A DNA stretch of 64,000 nucleotides from Boswellia sacra (taxonomy: Eukaryota; Streptophyta; Magnoliopsida; Sapindales; Burseraceae): contig SNVD02014566.1 of NCBI GenBank assembly GCA_013180625.2, positions 620,001 through 684,000 on the forward strand, read 5' to 3'. Each line of letters starts with the position of its first letter. Position 1 is the first letter of the stretch. A program made the position numbers and the translations under genes. Positions 1 to 13,368 of this stretch are shown piece by piece. The notes under the pieces are model-generated. The model saw only the letters and a program-made list of their open reading frames with translations, was not told where the DNA came from and searched no databases.

Positions 1-79
1 ATTTTATTTCATTTTTAATAAGAATTCTGGAAGTTTTGGTAGGCTAATATTTGCTACAATCTTATATATCATTATTCAG

Positions 80-1397
80 AAGTCCTTCCAGGATCTGCTT
101 CGGAAGCAGGAAGGTGATAGGTCTGTTTGGGAATACCCATTTGCTGTAGCTGGTGTGAACATTACATTCATGCTAATTCAGATGCTTGATCTCGAAGCAG
201 GTTGTGATTCTTTCTCTCTCTCTCTCTAATTGTATTTCAATAAATAGATAACAGAATGTGGCATACGTGCTATTTATGTAATTTAAAGTCTTATTTCTTT
301 CTACCAAGTACTGTTGTTAGGGCTCCGGAACGGTATTTTTAAGATAATGGGAACTTGATGCTATCTGTCAATTAACACTATGCCTTGACTTTACAGTCAA
401 ACCACGAACGATGGTGGGAGCGACTTTTTTGAGGTTTCTTTCAGGTAATGTTAGATAACTTCTGAGTTCTTAAAATCATGCACTCGAGAATTAGTCTTTG
501 TAATTTCTTTTAATGTTAATATAATATGGACAGAAATGCTTCTTACTCCACATGCAATGTTTTTTTGCCAAGAATGACGCTAGAAATTTTTGTGTTTCCC
601 ACTATGAAAAATTTGCTTCTGTGAATGCATAGCTTGATGATTCACTTTAATGTTCTCCTATCTTGTTTTATGTCTCAATGAGCTGTCTCATGTCTCCTTG
701 ACAGAAAATGAATCAGCATTTGACCTTCTCTATTGCATCACATTCAAGCTAATGGATCATCAATGGCTTACAATGCATGCGTCATATATGGACTTCAATG
801 TACGTATACTTCAACCAGCCTAATCCTTGTAGATTTGTGGTAATATAGAGTCCTGTGTTTATATATGGATAATCCTTTTTTCTTTTTGGCCTGGTTAATT
901 ATATTTTTGTGTTCATTTTTGTTTGGAAGTGTTGCCGTATACTGTGGTAACCATCTAAGCCATCTTTCTTATTTCGTGTAAAGAGATGGAAGTGTCATAG
1001 TAGATAGGTTGTGTTTCAGATACATCAGAGGTTTAAGTGGAGAAAACCTATAGTAGATTTATTCCCTCTGGATGCTTCAAATATTAATTTATTCAAAATA
1101 ACAAACACCTTATCAAACTAATAACGATAATAAGAATAAGAATAACAAACATGTTTGATCAGCAGTTCTTTCAGTGTTAAATCAAATTATTGGAAACCAG
1201 TATCCAAGGATTTCAAGCTATCAAGTAAAATTGTTTGATTCACCCTTTCCATATGCTTTGCATGTACAATTTTTCTAATATATTTTGCTTTGTAGACGGT
1301 AATGAAAGCCACACGCCGACAGCTGGAAAGGGAGCTTCTGCTTGAAGATGTAACACGGCTGGAAGATCTGCCCTCATACAGCCTTCTTACTCGATAG
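80..1397 (+). CDS. ELMO/CED-12 domain protein, 3' part only
   Basis: This is the C-terminal 121 residues of a plant ELMO-domain protein; the 5' part lies outside the window. Four exons read as one frame: 80-200, 397-444, 705-799 and 1296-1397, with GT-AG introns and TAG at 1395-1397. Diagnostic stretches are SFQDLLRKQEG, WEYPFAVAGVNITFMLIQML, TFLRFLSGNESAFDLLYC and FKLMDHQWL, all typical of plant ELMO proteins. In animals ELMO proteins act with DOCK proteins in Rac activation; the plant proteins are poorly characterised, so no function is assigned beyond the domain. The C-terminus ends in a charged helix (RRQLERELLLEDVTRLEDL). No frame damage is seen. The first intron shown starts at 201 next to a CT-rich run. 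The left exon edge at 80 is the least certain boundary. Family assignment is confident. Confidence 0.88.
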
Positions 1398-3015
1398 TGT
1401 AGCAGTTCCAAAAGTTAACATAATGGCCATCATTGGGCTTATTCTCTTCCTTTCTTGGTTGCTTTTTAACTAATGGTTCTTTGTACATGATATGTGGTGT
1501 TCCCCTTTATAACTCTTCTTGAAGCCATGTTAGCGTATTCCCACTTGATTTTTAAGGAAAGGGTTCTGGCGTTTCCCAAGTTTTCTGCCTATGGGGTAAT
1601 AAAAAAAAAAAAAGGGCCTAATGGTGCTTGGAAGGTTGACATTAGTTTTTTAAGTGATTGATTGGTTTCGGTTCGGTAAAATTTTCATTTCTTGCATTCT
1701 GAGGAAAGGATGTTGATATAGCCTTTCGTTGTGATACAGCGAATACTGAATGCAAAGTTGGTATCTTACCAATTTAGAAATATGAACTTAAGTTACTGAT
1801 TGTTTCACAATGAATACGTTGCTCGACTTTTTAGGTATATACAACTTTTATTACCAATTCTAGTTTTAAAAAATAAAAAACTTAAAAAAGATATCCCAAA
1901 TCAAAATAGAAAACGAAAATAAAAAATATTTCTTAAATTTAGTTTAAAAGGGTCTTGTTTTTATTATTTCTTCTTTGCTGTGTTCCAATGAACCATACCG
2001 CTGGATTCTGAGTAAAATGATTTATTTGAATTTGATTTAAAAAATTACTTGTTTGTGGGTTACTATATTAAAAAACAAGAATTATGACGATACAGATTCA
2101 AAGCGTCGAGTGTTTTATCAACCAAAATTAATAACCAATGCCTATTCTTGAGAAACCAATCCGTACAAATTTCTCTGCGCCCCGACGCCCCATATTTGTA
2201 CTTTTGCAATCCATCGTAAGCAGTAGTTTTAAAGCTGTTCCGCGTTTTCAAAGCCAACATTATTGAGTTTGATGATTCATCTTTCAGACATTGACGACAT
2301 AAAGTAAGAGCGATTGCTGATTTTCTAGTACATAAAACTTGTAGTCTGCTACATCATTATTTTGTGCAATCCCAATTACATCACGTAAGACGGAAACCGA
2401 AGTCATAGGTTGCTTGAGTTCGATAGGGAAACATTAAGATGCAGGTTAATATGCTGATAAACTGCTTATTCATGTGCAATGGTGCTGTTGAAATAGGAAG
2501 ACACTAAAAGGGCATAGTTTCCATCGTGGACAGATTGTAAAGCAATTAAAAGGGAAAAACACGGCTCTATATCGGGCTTGGTCGGCAGAACGACCGAGTA
2601 GCTAACCACCCACAGTGCCATTGCGGTTCGTTAAACAACCCGATCACACTTTTTGAATTCAATCACTCAGTCAAAACCACAACAATTTAAGCACACAGAT
2701 TAGATCAGTGGATTGAAACCTTTAAGCTATCTTGACCAAGTGAAACGAATTCCACAAACAACAATCTACTCAACTCATACAAGATCCAATCCAATATCCT
2801 CTCCATTCATAATACTGTCAACAAAAACGCTTTACTTATGAATTATTACCACAGGATGACTGGAATGGAAGTAGCCAAAAACAAACCACCATTAAACTTA
2901 ACTTAAATCAAAACTTGATAGAAGTTCACTAATAATTGAGGAGTACTTATAAAACAAGGAAACACAGAGGAACTAGATGGGGCAGCTCTAGCTGATTCGA
3001 CAACCAATCAGAAGT
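1398..3015. other. Intergenic: 3' flanks of ELMO and NDPK genes
   Basis: The two genes converge here. A poly(A) run near 1601-1614 lies about 200 bases after the ELMO stop, and AT-rich DNA follows at 1850-1960. The part next to 3015 is probably the 3' UTR of the kinase gene on the minus strand. The short ORFs here have no recognisable domain and I see no further gene. Confidence 0.5.
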
Positions 3016-3917
3016 TTACTCATAGATCCAGTGGTTGAGGCTGCTCTGCCAGTTAACAGGGCCTTCAGGGAACCATAGTGCAATTTCCTTTGTTGCACTC
3101 TCAACCGAATCACTTCCGTGGATAACATTCCTGCAAAGTAATTTCTCAACATCATATGCTTTTCTCAAGACTTGAACCAACTGATCAACAATCTTCCACA
3201 TAACCATATAGCCATATGCACCCGAATTCAAACCAAACAAATATGTTTGTAATATTACCTGCCAATGTCAATTGCAAAATCACCACGGATGGTCCCAGGA
3301 GCAGATTCGGCTGGGTTGGTGGCTCCAATGATCTTGCGACCGGTGGTAACAACCTTTTTGCCCTCCCAAATCATGGCACAAACAGGGCCTGAGATAATGT
3401 ACTCCACAAGCCCACCAAAGAATGGCTTTGCAGACAGGTCCTCATAGTGCTTCTCAGCAAAGGAGCGCTCCACAGTGATCAGCTTCAAACCTTCACTCAG
3501 AATATTAGATAAATAAATATTCTCGATTCTCAAACCAGAAATGACCCATAAACAATTTCAAATTCAGAACTTAATTTCCTAATTGTTTTATTAAAAAATA
3601 ACTCAATCTTCACAGAAATATTTGCCTACAATATACATGCAAAAAATAAAAAATAAAATAAAATAACCAACAAAAATCCTGCAGAGCATAAAGTACCTTT
3701 CAAAGCAAATCCTTTCTTTTCAAATCTGCTAATAATCTCACCAACCTGAAACATTTAAAAAAAATTAGCTGAGACGTTTCACTCAAGATCCACCACAAAA
3801 CAAAACAGAACGAAACTAAAAATAATAATAATAATAATAAATTAAATTAAAATAAAATAGATTTACCAGGCCTCTCTGGACCCCATCAGGCTTGATCATG
3901 ATGAAGGTTTGCTCCAT
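3016..3917 (-). CDS. NDPK1: Nucleoside diphosphate kinase, cytosolic type (NDPK1-like)
   Basis: This enzyme transfers the gamma phosphate between nucleoside triphosphates and diphosphates through a phosphohistidine, keeping non-ATP NTP pools filled. Four minus-strand exons join in frame: 3867-3917, 3697-3745, 3259-3490 and 3016-3130. They give 148 residues, the normal length of plant cytosolic NDPK. The start [17 protein letters not shown], the loop [18 protein letters not shown], the segment [17 protein letters not shown] and the active-site motif NVIHGSDS (catalytic His115) are all present, and the protein ends in the typical WIYE. There is no transit peptide, which separates it from the plastid NDPK2 and mitochondrial NDPK3 types. 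A TATA-like run and a telo-box-like CCTAACCC lie upstream at 4021-4055. The gene looks intact. Confidence 0.95.
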
Positions 3918-4020
3918 TTTTCTTCTTTGATAAATCAATCGAAAGCCTGGTTTAGTTGTTGTTTAAGAGAGGAGCTGCCTGCGATAACTTGGTGCTGCTG
4001 GCCTGTACACTTGTATGCAT

Positions 4021-4055
4021 GTATATATATAGGTGGGAACCTAACCCTAATCACG
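4021..4055 (-). promoter_or_regulatory. Candidate core promoter of the NDPK gene
   Basis: A TATATATATA run at about 4021-4031 lies roughly 105 bases upstream of the kinase ATG at 3917. An AACCTAACCCTAAT block directly behind it resembles a plant telo-box (AAACCCTA), which is common in promoters of growth and translation genes. This rests on position and motif only. Confidence 0.4.
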
Positions 4056-4322
4056 CAAGCATATTCGTTTTTGAACCGTTGATTTCTTTTTGCCTAATGC
4101 TTTAACTCATCAACACGTGTTTCCTCTTTTTTGCTAATATGCGGTTAGGATTTGACCTCAATTACAGGTATATTTGAATTAATTAAATATCATGAATGTG
4201 ATTCTCCTATTTAAAATAAAATAATTGTAATATACGTGTCACATGACCTCTTCCCTCAATGCTAAATTCCTCCGAGTTTTCGATTTGGGAATGATGATTA
4301 GCCTGAAATCAATTAGTGGAAA

Positions 4323-4358
4323 GCGATGCACAACCAATAAGCGATGCACAACCAATAA
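4323..4358. repeat. 18-bp tandem repeat, two copies, each with a CCAAT box
   Basis: The unit GCGATGCACAACCAATAA occurs twice head to tail with no mismatch. Each unit contains CCAAT. It lies about 400 bases upstream of the NDPK start on the minus strand. Confidence 0.8.
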
Positions 4359-4605
4359 GAACAAAGATTCGGAGAAGTAATAATTTTAATTAAAAAGTAA
4401 CATGAGATATTTTTATATATATAACCAAGTGTTATTTACGGTCCAAGAGCACCCAAATTTCATCTATATAATAGAAAGTAATGTCATTTGACCCGCTAGT
4501 CCCACATTTTTATAGCTAAAGTTTCATCTTTTATTTGAATAAATATAAAATTTTAAACTAAAAATATATCGTTTAATATCATCAGTAAGATATCGTTTAT
4601 ATTGA

Positions 4606-4737
4606 ATAATATTATTCTTACAAACTAATTATATAAATTTATTTATATAAACTGTTATAATATAACATGATATAATTATATGAATAAATATTATATGATA
4701 CTACATCCGTTTATGTAATTAGTTTATAAAAATAACA
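4606..4737. repeat. Imperfect inverted repeat, MITE-like
   Basis: The arm ATTATTCTTACAAACTAATT near 4606-4626 is matched in inverse by AATTAGTTTATAAAAATAAC near 4717-4737, about 18 of 21 positions. The spacer is about 90 bases of AT-rich DNA. This is the shape of a small foldback element; no second copy was recognised in the window. Confidence 0.45.
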
Positions 4738-7700
4738 TCACTCTTTTACATTATAAGTATATTGACTCAATTGAAGCTATTGTTTCTTCGTTCTTCTCGT
4801 AAACGTTCAATTTTTCTTTAGCAAATAAAAAAGGTGGCGTGAATGTGAAGTTATTTCGCCTTTGTCCAAACTTTTTTCGACAAAATATAATGAAAAACAT
4901 ATTCTATTAAAAATAAAAAAGCGAACTCTCCAACTTTTATTTGTTTTTCTCGTCAAAAAGCGCTTTTAGGATCAAAAGGATTGTTAATCTTTCGTTTAAT
5001 CAAACTTTACTTCCTTTTGTCAAAAAATGCTTTCATCATCATCATCTTAAGGATTGCTAATCTTTCATTTACGAAAACTTAACTTTAGCCCGAATCAGCA
5101 CTAAAAACTCTTGGAAGTTGTCCGAGACTCCGTTTGTTTTACAGTAACTTTTATTTAATGTTTATGTATTGATTTTTAAATATATAATAAGATTGCGATA
5201 TTTTAATTTAAATTATTTGACTTAAAAACTAAACTTAAATTTTCAATCATTCATCCTACATGTATAGTTGATGAATTGACATCCTCAAGTATAATTCTTA
5301 ACTTTAAAATTTTGATCATTAGATTAGGTGAAATGGATGTTTATAAATTTGTGTTTATTATTAAATTATATATAGTCTTGGTTTTGTAGTCAATGTCATA
5401 AGTGTTTATAGAGATAAACAATTTTTTCTCATGGCTCTCTTTAATGAGATGCATCTAGTAGGAGAATGAACAAGAAAACACAGAGATAACAAGAAATAAA
5501 TCTAAATTTAGAATTTCTGAGATATTATTTTAAAATCAATTTATTTTTAAAGGGTAAATGCATTTAAAAAAAAAGAAAGAAAAGAAAAAAAATGGATTTT
5601 TTAGATAGTAGGTGCATAAGCACCACTTTAAGAGGATACAAAAACTTCTCAACAAGTGGGCTTGGGCCTCTAGGCTTCTACAGCCTACAGTAAACGGATT
5701 GAGGAGGTGGGCTTAGGCCCATTCACACAGAAGCGAGCTGAAGAAGGGAAAATTAGAAACGAATGAGGCATGCATAGCAAAGCTGAGGGTTTCGTTGGAC
5801 TTGAGATTAGTTCACTCATGAATCATATTTTCATAGAATCTAAAAACATTTTGTAGATAGGCTATTCATCGGGTATTCATACATGTCATGTTGTACTTGT
5901 CTCTGAATTTTTCACCATTAGCATCTTTTTGTCCACATGGAGGGCCAGGATTGATGGTACATCTGCTGATCAGCTATTATAACCATACATACACAAAATC
6001 CAGAAACTGCTTAACATTCCTTGGCAAACTAGCTAATGATAGATTGCTTACATTATTATATTTCCAATTTCAAGTTCATGAATCTCTTAATTAGAAGTTT
6101 TTTTTTTCCCATTTCAGGTGTTCTCAAGTCAGGTACGTTTTTCTCTATAATTAAGGGAAGAATCTGATCAGCGTTAATTGATCACTTATATATCATCTGA
6201 AGAAGGTAGAGATCAATAATTTCAATTCAAAAGAAGAACAGAAAACAATTCCAAGGAGGCGCTATAAATTCTTGTAGCTTCTCAAAGTGTTTCTATCTTG
6301 TTCCCCAATATCGGGCACTCGATGAAACTACTCACTCGGTTAATGTCCAAAGCTGAAAGCGACAGATGAATAACTTCAAAAACGATGAACAGTGAAATGA
6401 TGGTTTGGTTGACTAAGATATTAGCCTATGTTCTCAACGAGCTGAGTGATATCATCAGCAGCTTCTGTTCTTGGCTTAATTAGTTTTTTGAATCATGTCA
6501 TGCAACAAGTTTATGACATCTGCGACGCACAATTAACTGCACTTGTAGCATTGATATATATCACAATTTTCTTCTGGTAACTACATATATGTTATACCTG
6601 CAGAAATGCGATTTTGTGTTGTTATAGAAGCCGTTGGTTTTGCTTTAGCTCTCTTTACCTCAAACTTTTGTACATAGACAGAGATCAAGTGATGCATACA
6701 ATTCAAATAGGGTCTTTATCCCACATTTTAACATGTAATCATAAAAAAATATTGTGGTGGGTTACACTAGTTTAGGAGTAAAAGTATCCTTGTTTAATTA
6801 AGGAAGTGTAATTAGGTTTTAGAGGGAAGTGGAGTTGGCAGTTGGCACCCATTTGTGGAATATAAAAAATATATATAAAAATCGTAGTGAGGATATATAT
6901 ATAGAAGAAAATTGAGTTCATGTGAAAGGATTGACTTAAATGTACAAAGAAAGCTATTAGGTCATAATTAATTTCCCGTTGATTAAAGAGGAATACCGAA
7001 TACATATCTAAGTTTGGTATTGTATCATCTTATAAAAATGATGTGTCTAGCTAATCATTTATATTATACGATATGCTAATGTATGTATATATTTGTTTAG
7101 TTATCAATTTTTTTTTTGTTGTTAACGGTGTCATACTTTTCTCAATACATTTGTTTAATTATATGTTTTATTTTAATTTTTAATTATGATAATGTCATTA
7201 TTTGGCCTTATAAACTTAAATCAACAAACTAGTGTGCAACCTATCTCACTTGAGCTTCTCTATTAATTTACAGAGACTTCTAAATAGAAAATGGGGTTGG
7301 GAGATGAGACTATTTTTATATGTGTTTCCAGGAGTGCATCATGTAGGGGTTTCTCTTTCATTGATAAGAATGTTATGAAGACAATGGCGTGGGGTTTTCT
7401 TTGATCCGTAGATTTCTCATTTTAACCTACAAGCAACACATTATGTATCCTCGTGTCTTTAGATTAAGATCTCATAAAGTTGATGACTTTGATATAACAA
7501 GAAATGAATGAAGAGAGTAGCACGGGCTTGTTTGTTTATGTAGTTTGAAAACTATTTTCAGAAAACGTATATTTATCAATAAATTTAAATAAATATCAAT
7601 CACATATCATTCTCAAAATTAAAAAATCACACGTTTTTATCAAAAAATTTTAAAACAAAACTCAAAATATATAAGCAAACATCACCTTAAAACTTTTCTA

Positions 7701-8330
7701 ACTATTTGTGAAGTATAATTAAGTTAGATTTCTACACATAAATTTATAGGTTTATTCTTAACAATGGGTGGAGTGTTAATGATAGTTTTTAAGAAATCGA
7801 AAGGCCAAAAGCTTGTGACAAAGTTGGAAAGGAATTTCTCTTTTTGGTTCTTTTACAAATTAAAAGAATATAATTATCTTTTACCATGAGGCATGAAGTC
7901 GGTAAGGATTGTTAAGTCTCAGCTGTATGAACGTTAAATTCCTTGCAATAGTCTGAAACCATTCTAAGAAAGAAAAGAATAAAGAGAACGGACAAGCTTA
8001 GGAGACATGGTGGGGTCGATCAAATATCTGATGCATCACTCCATCATCATGAGATTTAGAAGACTTTAGAAATTGATTGAAAGGCTATGATTGTTTTATG
8101 GAATTCTGCATATATGTTGCCTTTGGCTGCCCTCTCTTATTGCTTCTCATTGTAATCTTTTAGGATACCTATTATTACACTTTTGAACTTCCCATTTTTT
8201 AAATCATGCAAGATGTCGGAAGACCCTAGTAGGTTTTTCAATTAAATTTTTCATATTATTGCACAGCCAGTTAGGGGTAGTCTAGTAATTTCGTAATTTT
8301 CTCTTCCGTTGCTTGTAGTTTTGGAATTTC

Positions 8331-8400
8331 CTCCCTTTATATATGAGGCTCCCATGGACCCATCAACTGTATTGTTACTGCTTCCATGGGGCCTCGACAC
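8331..8400 (+). promoter_or_regulatory. TATA-like box followed by a short GC-rich hairpin
   Basis: CTTTATATATGAGG at 8335-8348 looks like a plant TATA box. The arm GAGGCTCCCATGGA (8345-8358) is complementary, with one bulge, to TCCATGGGGCCTC (8383-8395) across a 24-base loop. The GC content stands out from the AT-rich surroundings. It may be the start of a non-coding transcript; no ORF follows that I can support. Confidence 0.3.
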
Positions 8401-10467
8401 TCAGCTCTCCCCTTCATCCACATATGCAACCATCAGAACGTACTGGTGATTAGCTTCGCTTCAATGGGTTAAATTAAATGTATGAAAAATAATGTCGCAA
8501 ACTTTTTATTTAAAGAACGACTATAAGGACGTATCTTAGAGCAATATTGTTTTAAAATCAAAACTGTTTTGGAAAGAGGCGATTGTGTGTGTTTCATGAT
8601 CAGATTTTTATTCTTGGTATATAAAATATATAATGGTATCTTTTACGTATGCATACTGATAAGATTATTAAAAAGAAGCATCTGCGAAAGACATTTGAAG
8701 TCATATCAGATTGAGCTGACATGCTTGCAATCATTGTAGGTATACATAGTGGTTGTCACTAACTGGAAATTGGAATTTTCATCCAACTAAACTACGACCG
8801 CTGGTTTCCTCCCCAATTCCAGAATAGTTATTGTATTCGTACCAGCGTTGGTGATTCACGTGCCCCTTAATTATATTCACCTCCATTCACATAAATATAT
8901 ATAACAAATACTTTTTTATTTACTTATCTTTTGGATCCACTCAGGATATATATAGCAAAACGATGATTATGTTTTCTGATTGTTCCATTTATAAGTTAAC
9001 TGGACATTTGTAGCCAATTGTTTATTTTCTTGTACATTAACAAAGAAAAATTCCAGGTTTTACTGATTCTCCTTCAGAATATGTACATGGAAATTTTATA
9101 GTTGCTCTAGCTAGGTCATGACCTAATCCTAGGTGGGACATGGCTTCAGGCGTTGACCAAAACTATTTTGGTGTATGAGAGCCAACAAGAGTATATTCTT
9201 TTAGATATTTATACAACATCATCATCATCAGTGCAACCAGGCCCTTTTCTGCAATTGCTTCTTCACTTTCAATTTGTTAATTTTCTCTTGATCAACTTCA
9301 TCTAATACCTGTTAATCCTGCATCTGCGTTTAATTTGAAGTTCATATTATATGGTAATTTTCTGCTCCTGAAACTAATTGATTTCCCAGCTATAAATTTA
9401 AGAGGAAACTTATTCCTTCAGAAGAGAGACATGCAGGTGCAACTGCAAGCGCACGTTTTCCTTCTTGCAGGCCTTGAAACTTGACATCACTCAACTGCAT
9501 GATAGCTAGCGTGTAAGAGTTGCGTAATATTTCTAGTATTATTGGTCCCCTATTATCCAACCTTTTGAGTCTGATATATTAGCTCTATATAATCCAAACC
9601 AGAATTTTAGTAGAGGTCTTCCACTCACCATCACTCTTGACTTTTTTTGTCAAAAAAACTTTTTCAAGCCAAGCCAACCCAAGCCAAAAGATTATACACA
9701 TACATCCCCTTTTCTCTTTTTCATTTTATACAATTTTCAAACTTTGCAGCAGCAGCAGCAGCCTCTTTCATTTTATCCATCAGCCGCAAGCATCCGCCTC
9801 CTATTTCATTTCTTATAGAACAGAAAAGACAGGTTTTGGCCGACCAAATGCTAAATTCTTCGTATCATACATTCCATGAAAACGATATCTATGCTTTCCC
9901 CCATATCTGAATATTCATCGATCTTTCAATTCTTTTGTCCAATGAAATATATGCCACGCCACATATATGTTTATATACAGCTATAGATGAACTTTCAATA
10001 AATTAATTACTTGAGAAGAATTGATTTCATATTCATAGAAACAAACTCAATCACGAAAGCGATGATGCTATATATTACGTCTCCTTGATACTAAAGAAAT
10101 CTTGACAATTGAATTCTATTGGAGTTGAGAAAGATAAGATAAACTTTGCAGTGTGTACTCATTGAATTAATTTTTGCGATTCTCAACTAATGCCTCAGAT
10201 TTTTAGGCTAATAACAATTAAGAAGGGATGCTTTCTTATACATATACATTGCTAATTCTCTTAATTTCTAGTTGTACACTTTAATCATGTCAATTTAGTG
10301 TACTTAAACGTAAATATTAATTTAGATCTTTGGATAAAATATGGTTTCTTTGAAATAATATAATTAACGCTTTCAAATCAAATCTCTTGATATTTACATA
10401 ATTGACAAAAATATATACCATTCGATTTTAATTCTTCTGTTTTGTCTCACGCTATATCCATTATTTA

Positions 10468-10690
10468 CAATAATACTAAACTTACAATCTTTATATAATT
10501 TAAATTTTACTATTTGATGGGACAGTCTATAGAGTAAAATTCTATTAGAGGTATAACTTTCTCTATCATTTTATATTTTTTCTCCGCTAAATTTTTGTCA
10601 TGTAGACTGCCATATCAGATTGTAAGATTTAAATTTTATGTAAGTTGTAAATCTAATACTACTATTCAAATTAAAATATTAATAGTATAA
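10468..10690. mobile_element. MITE-like palindromic element, divergent
   Basis: The left end ACTAAACTTACAATCTT is roughly inverse to the right end (AGTTGTAAATCTAATACTAC). The inside holds AAAATTCTATTAGAGGTATAAC and a rightward TTTTTGTCA, the core also found in the four better MITE copies at 20.1, 23.4, 30.1 and 46.4 kb. It is probably an old member or relative of that family. Confidence 0.4.
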
Positions 10691-10938
10691 TTAATCCCTT
10701 TTGGAGAAGATGATGATATATTAGGTTCAGAATTTTCATACAAGTACTTAACCTCATCTCTATATAGCATGTAGAGTACAGTTCAAAAAGTTAAAATAGG
10801 GAAGAGGGACAGATGGAGAGAAATGTTGTTGTGGGATATTTGGAAGTTGCTGAGGGGGAGATTGTTTGTGGTTGCAGATGTAATTGTAGCTGTAGTTGTT
10901 GTTGTTGTTGTGGGGGAAGTTGGGAGGGTCTTGTCATG

Positions 10939-10940
<2 letters not shown>

Positions 10941-10976
<36 letters not shown>
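10941..10976. repeat. (GA)n microsatellite
   Basis: A near-perfect GA run, preceded by a GTT repeat near 10897-10911. Together they create apparent Leu/Ser-rich and Gln-rich reading frames that should not be taken as genes. Confidence 0.95.
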
Positions 10977-10979
<3 letters not shown>

Positions 10980-11383
10980 TAGTTGAAGTAACAGGTGGGG
11001 AGTGAGTGGAAAGCCGAGAGGATTGCAGAGAAAATTATAATGTGTTATCATTCATAAACATAGACGGTTGTTGCCTTTCTCCTTTTGCAGGGAAGGGTGG
11101 TCCAGGTGGACATGTTGGAATTCGATTTGGCAGGATTTTGAAGGCTCTTTAATTTATCTCTCTATTATCGTTTTCTATCTTTCAACTGCCTTATTAGACA
11201 TTTTGACATGGCTGGAAGTTTTCATGTTTCCTACCCACTCATTGCTTCCACGACTCTTATCTTAAACCTTCTCTTCCTTTCTTTCTTTCTTTTCGCAATT
11301 ATTATAATGACGATATTCTTATTTGAATTCAATTCATCAATTCCCCTCTCCCTTTCCCTCCTCCTCTCATCATCTGCTGATTA

Positions 11384-11425
11384 TACACACACACACACAC
11401 ACATTTATATATATATATATATATT
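11384..11425. repeat. (CA)n-(TA)n compound microsatellite
   Basis: A CA run is followed directly by a TA run, a normal plant compound microsatellite. Confidence 0.95.
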
Positions 11426-13368
11426 CCACTGTTCAATATAGTAACTTTCTCACATATACATTCTCGATCGCACACGTTCTAAGACATTTCTTGTTAATCA
11501 TGCTTGCTTAAACAAATGAAAACAAATTATGTTTTGAGTAAAACATGGACAATTTAACAACCAATGAGCCATTTCGATCCATTAACAATAACCTGTCAAA
11601 CAACTACTTTTTGAAATTTGCCATATCATATATATTAGCAATGAACTTGAAAACACACACACGCATATATATGTATGTATATATATAGTTAATACTTAAA
11701 AAAATTAAAAAAAAAACCCTTCAATTAAGATTACAATGACCACCATTAGTAGAGCTAGCTTTCCAGTAAAATTTAGTGGCTAAATTATCTGTCATAATTA
11801 AGATTATTACTCTTGGCCCAAATTGATGTAAGTGAATTTCAAATCTTTGAATCATTAAGCTGAGAAGCAAGTGACCTCTACAATAAATTAAACACATATG
11901 AAGACAATATATGTTGTTATACAGATGAAACAAAGCTGGATTCTACAAATCATTCTACTCTTCGCTTGGTCAGCATAAGACAAGTTATCTTCTCATTATT
12001 AATTATTAGATGTGGAAGGAGTAGTGTTAATTAGCTGTATTTCTGGTGTGTTCGTGAATTAAGGATTTTCAATCTGTGAACTGAACAACTGGCAGAAGTT
12101 ATCAGGAATATGTAGATGTAAGATCTGCCGTAGTTTTCCTCTCTCTCACGTGCTGGAGCGATATATATGTATAGAAAATCGTTTCTCATCACATATCTGC
12201 TATTTTTTTTTTTTTAATCTTTGTTTCTTCCTACAATGTTCGCATATGATATGAACATTGCGTTATTGTTGCTGCATGCTAGCATTTTCCTTTCCTTTTT
12301 ATTTTATTTTATATATTCATGAGTAATTTAATAAATCTGAAAATTGCATCCTAAATCATGTATTATTGATATTAACTTGATTTTCTCTTTTACACTTCAC
12401 ATTCTTAATTGTACATATATAGCATTTTTCACATTAATTGTCCATCAATTAATGCATATAGAAATTTAACCCTTACACAAATTTTGAATGTCTATTGCTC
12501 TAGGTTTGGTGCGGTTGAGTTACTTCAAATTGTATAAAGTCAAATTAATTATTCTTTAAGGCAACAATATAAATATTTATACAACGATGATGTTGATTGT
12601 CTGCATCAATGGCCTAACTATCCATAATGTTCCCAAGACTCTTCTTCATACGATATGATGATTAGTCCGATTAGACGGACTAAACGTTTATGGCATGCTC
12701 CAAATAATTAATAAGTAATCTTAACAAGTGTTATAAGAGTGCATGTTAACATCTTGAAAATTGTATAGCTTATTTAAAATTTATATATTTAATAGTTTTT
12801 ATATTAAAATAATTTATAATAAAAAAATTTATACATTCTTTAAAAAAATTTACACAATCTTTAAAGAGAAAAACAATAATTGAAAAAACTGTCAACTGCA
12901 ATGTTGATTTGGGGTCATTTTGGTTATAAAATGGGTCTTAAAAGAGTAGTTTGACATCTTTCACACAGAATAAGAAATAAATAAAAGAACATGTTTAATA
13001 AGTTAAGTATAGCGTATAGGTCACGAAGTAAATGTAAACCGCGTGACAAGCAATGATACGAATACGGAAATAAATTAATGTCTCTGTGACTTTCACTTGT
13101 AACTTGCCATCCAGTCATGATTCATGATCGTGTGTAAAGTGTCTGCAGTTAATTTTCCATTATTTAAAATGCCCAACATCTCCATTCAAACATTTTTAAA
13201 AACAAAAATAATACATGTAAAACGTGTTCCACAATTAATTAATTTTTTATGTTTAATTTCCGATTAATTAAAAATTGTTGTAATTTAGATGAGACAATGA
13301 AACGATAAAAAGAAAAAAAATGATAATTAGATACTATTTAAAAAATTCGCGTGACACAAGATCATTAT

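Larger units (their letters stand above)
4056..8330. other. Gene-poor AT-rich intergenic region
   Basis: I see no gene with a recognisable protein domain. Contents noted are an 18-bp direct tandem repeat (4323-4358), an imperfect AT-rich inverted repeat (4606-4737) and a stretch at 5640-5800 that reads like a transcribed leader (GGGCTTAGGCCCA) but has no convincing ORF. The ORFs near 5888 and 6772 have low-complexity AT-driven composition. Confidence 0.45.

Noticed and set aside
10791..11051. Minus-strand ORF rich in Ser/Leu and Gln, and plus-strand partners
   Set aside because: Composition comes from (GA)n and GTT repeats; no domain and no splice context.
11208..11511. Overlapping plus-strand ORFs with His/Thr and Ile/Tyr runs
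   Set aside because: They translate the CA/TA microsatellite in different frames.
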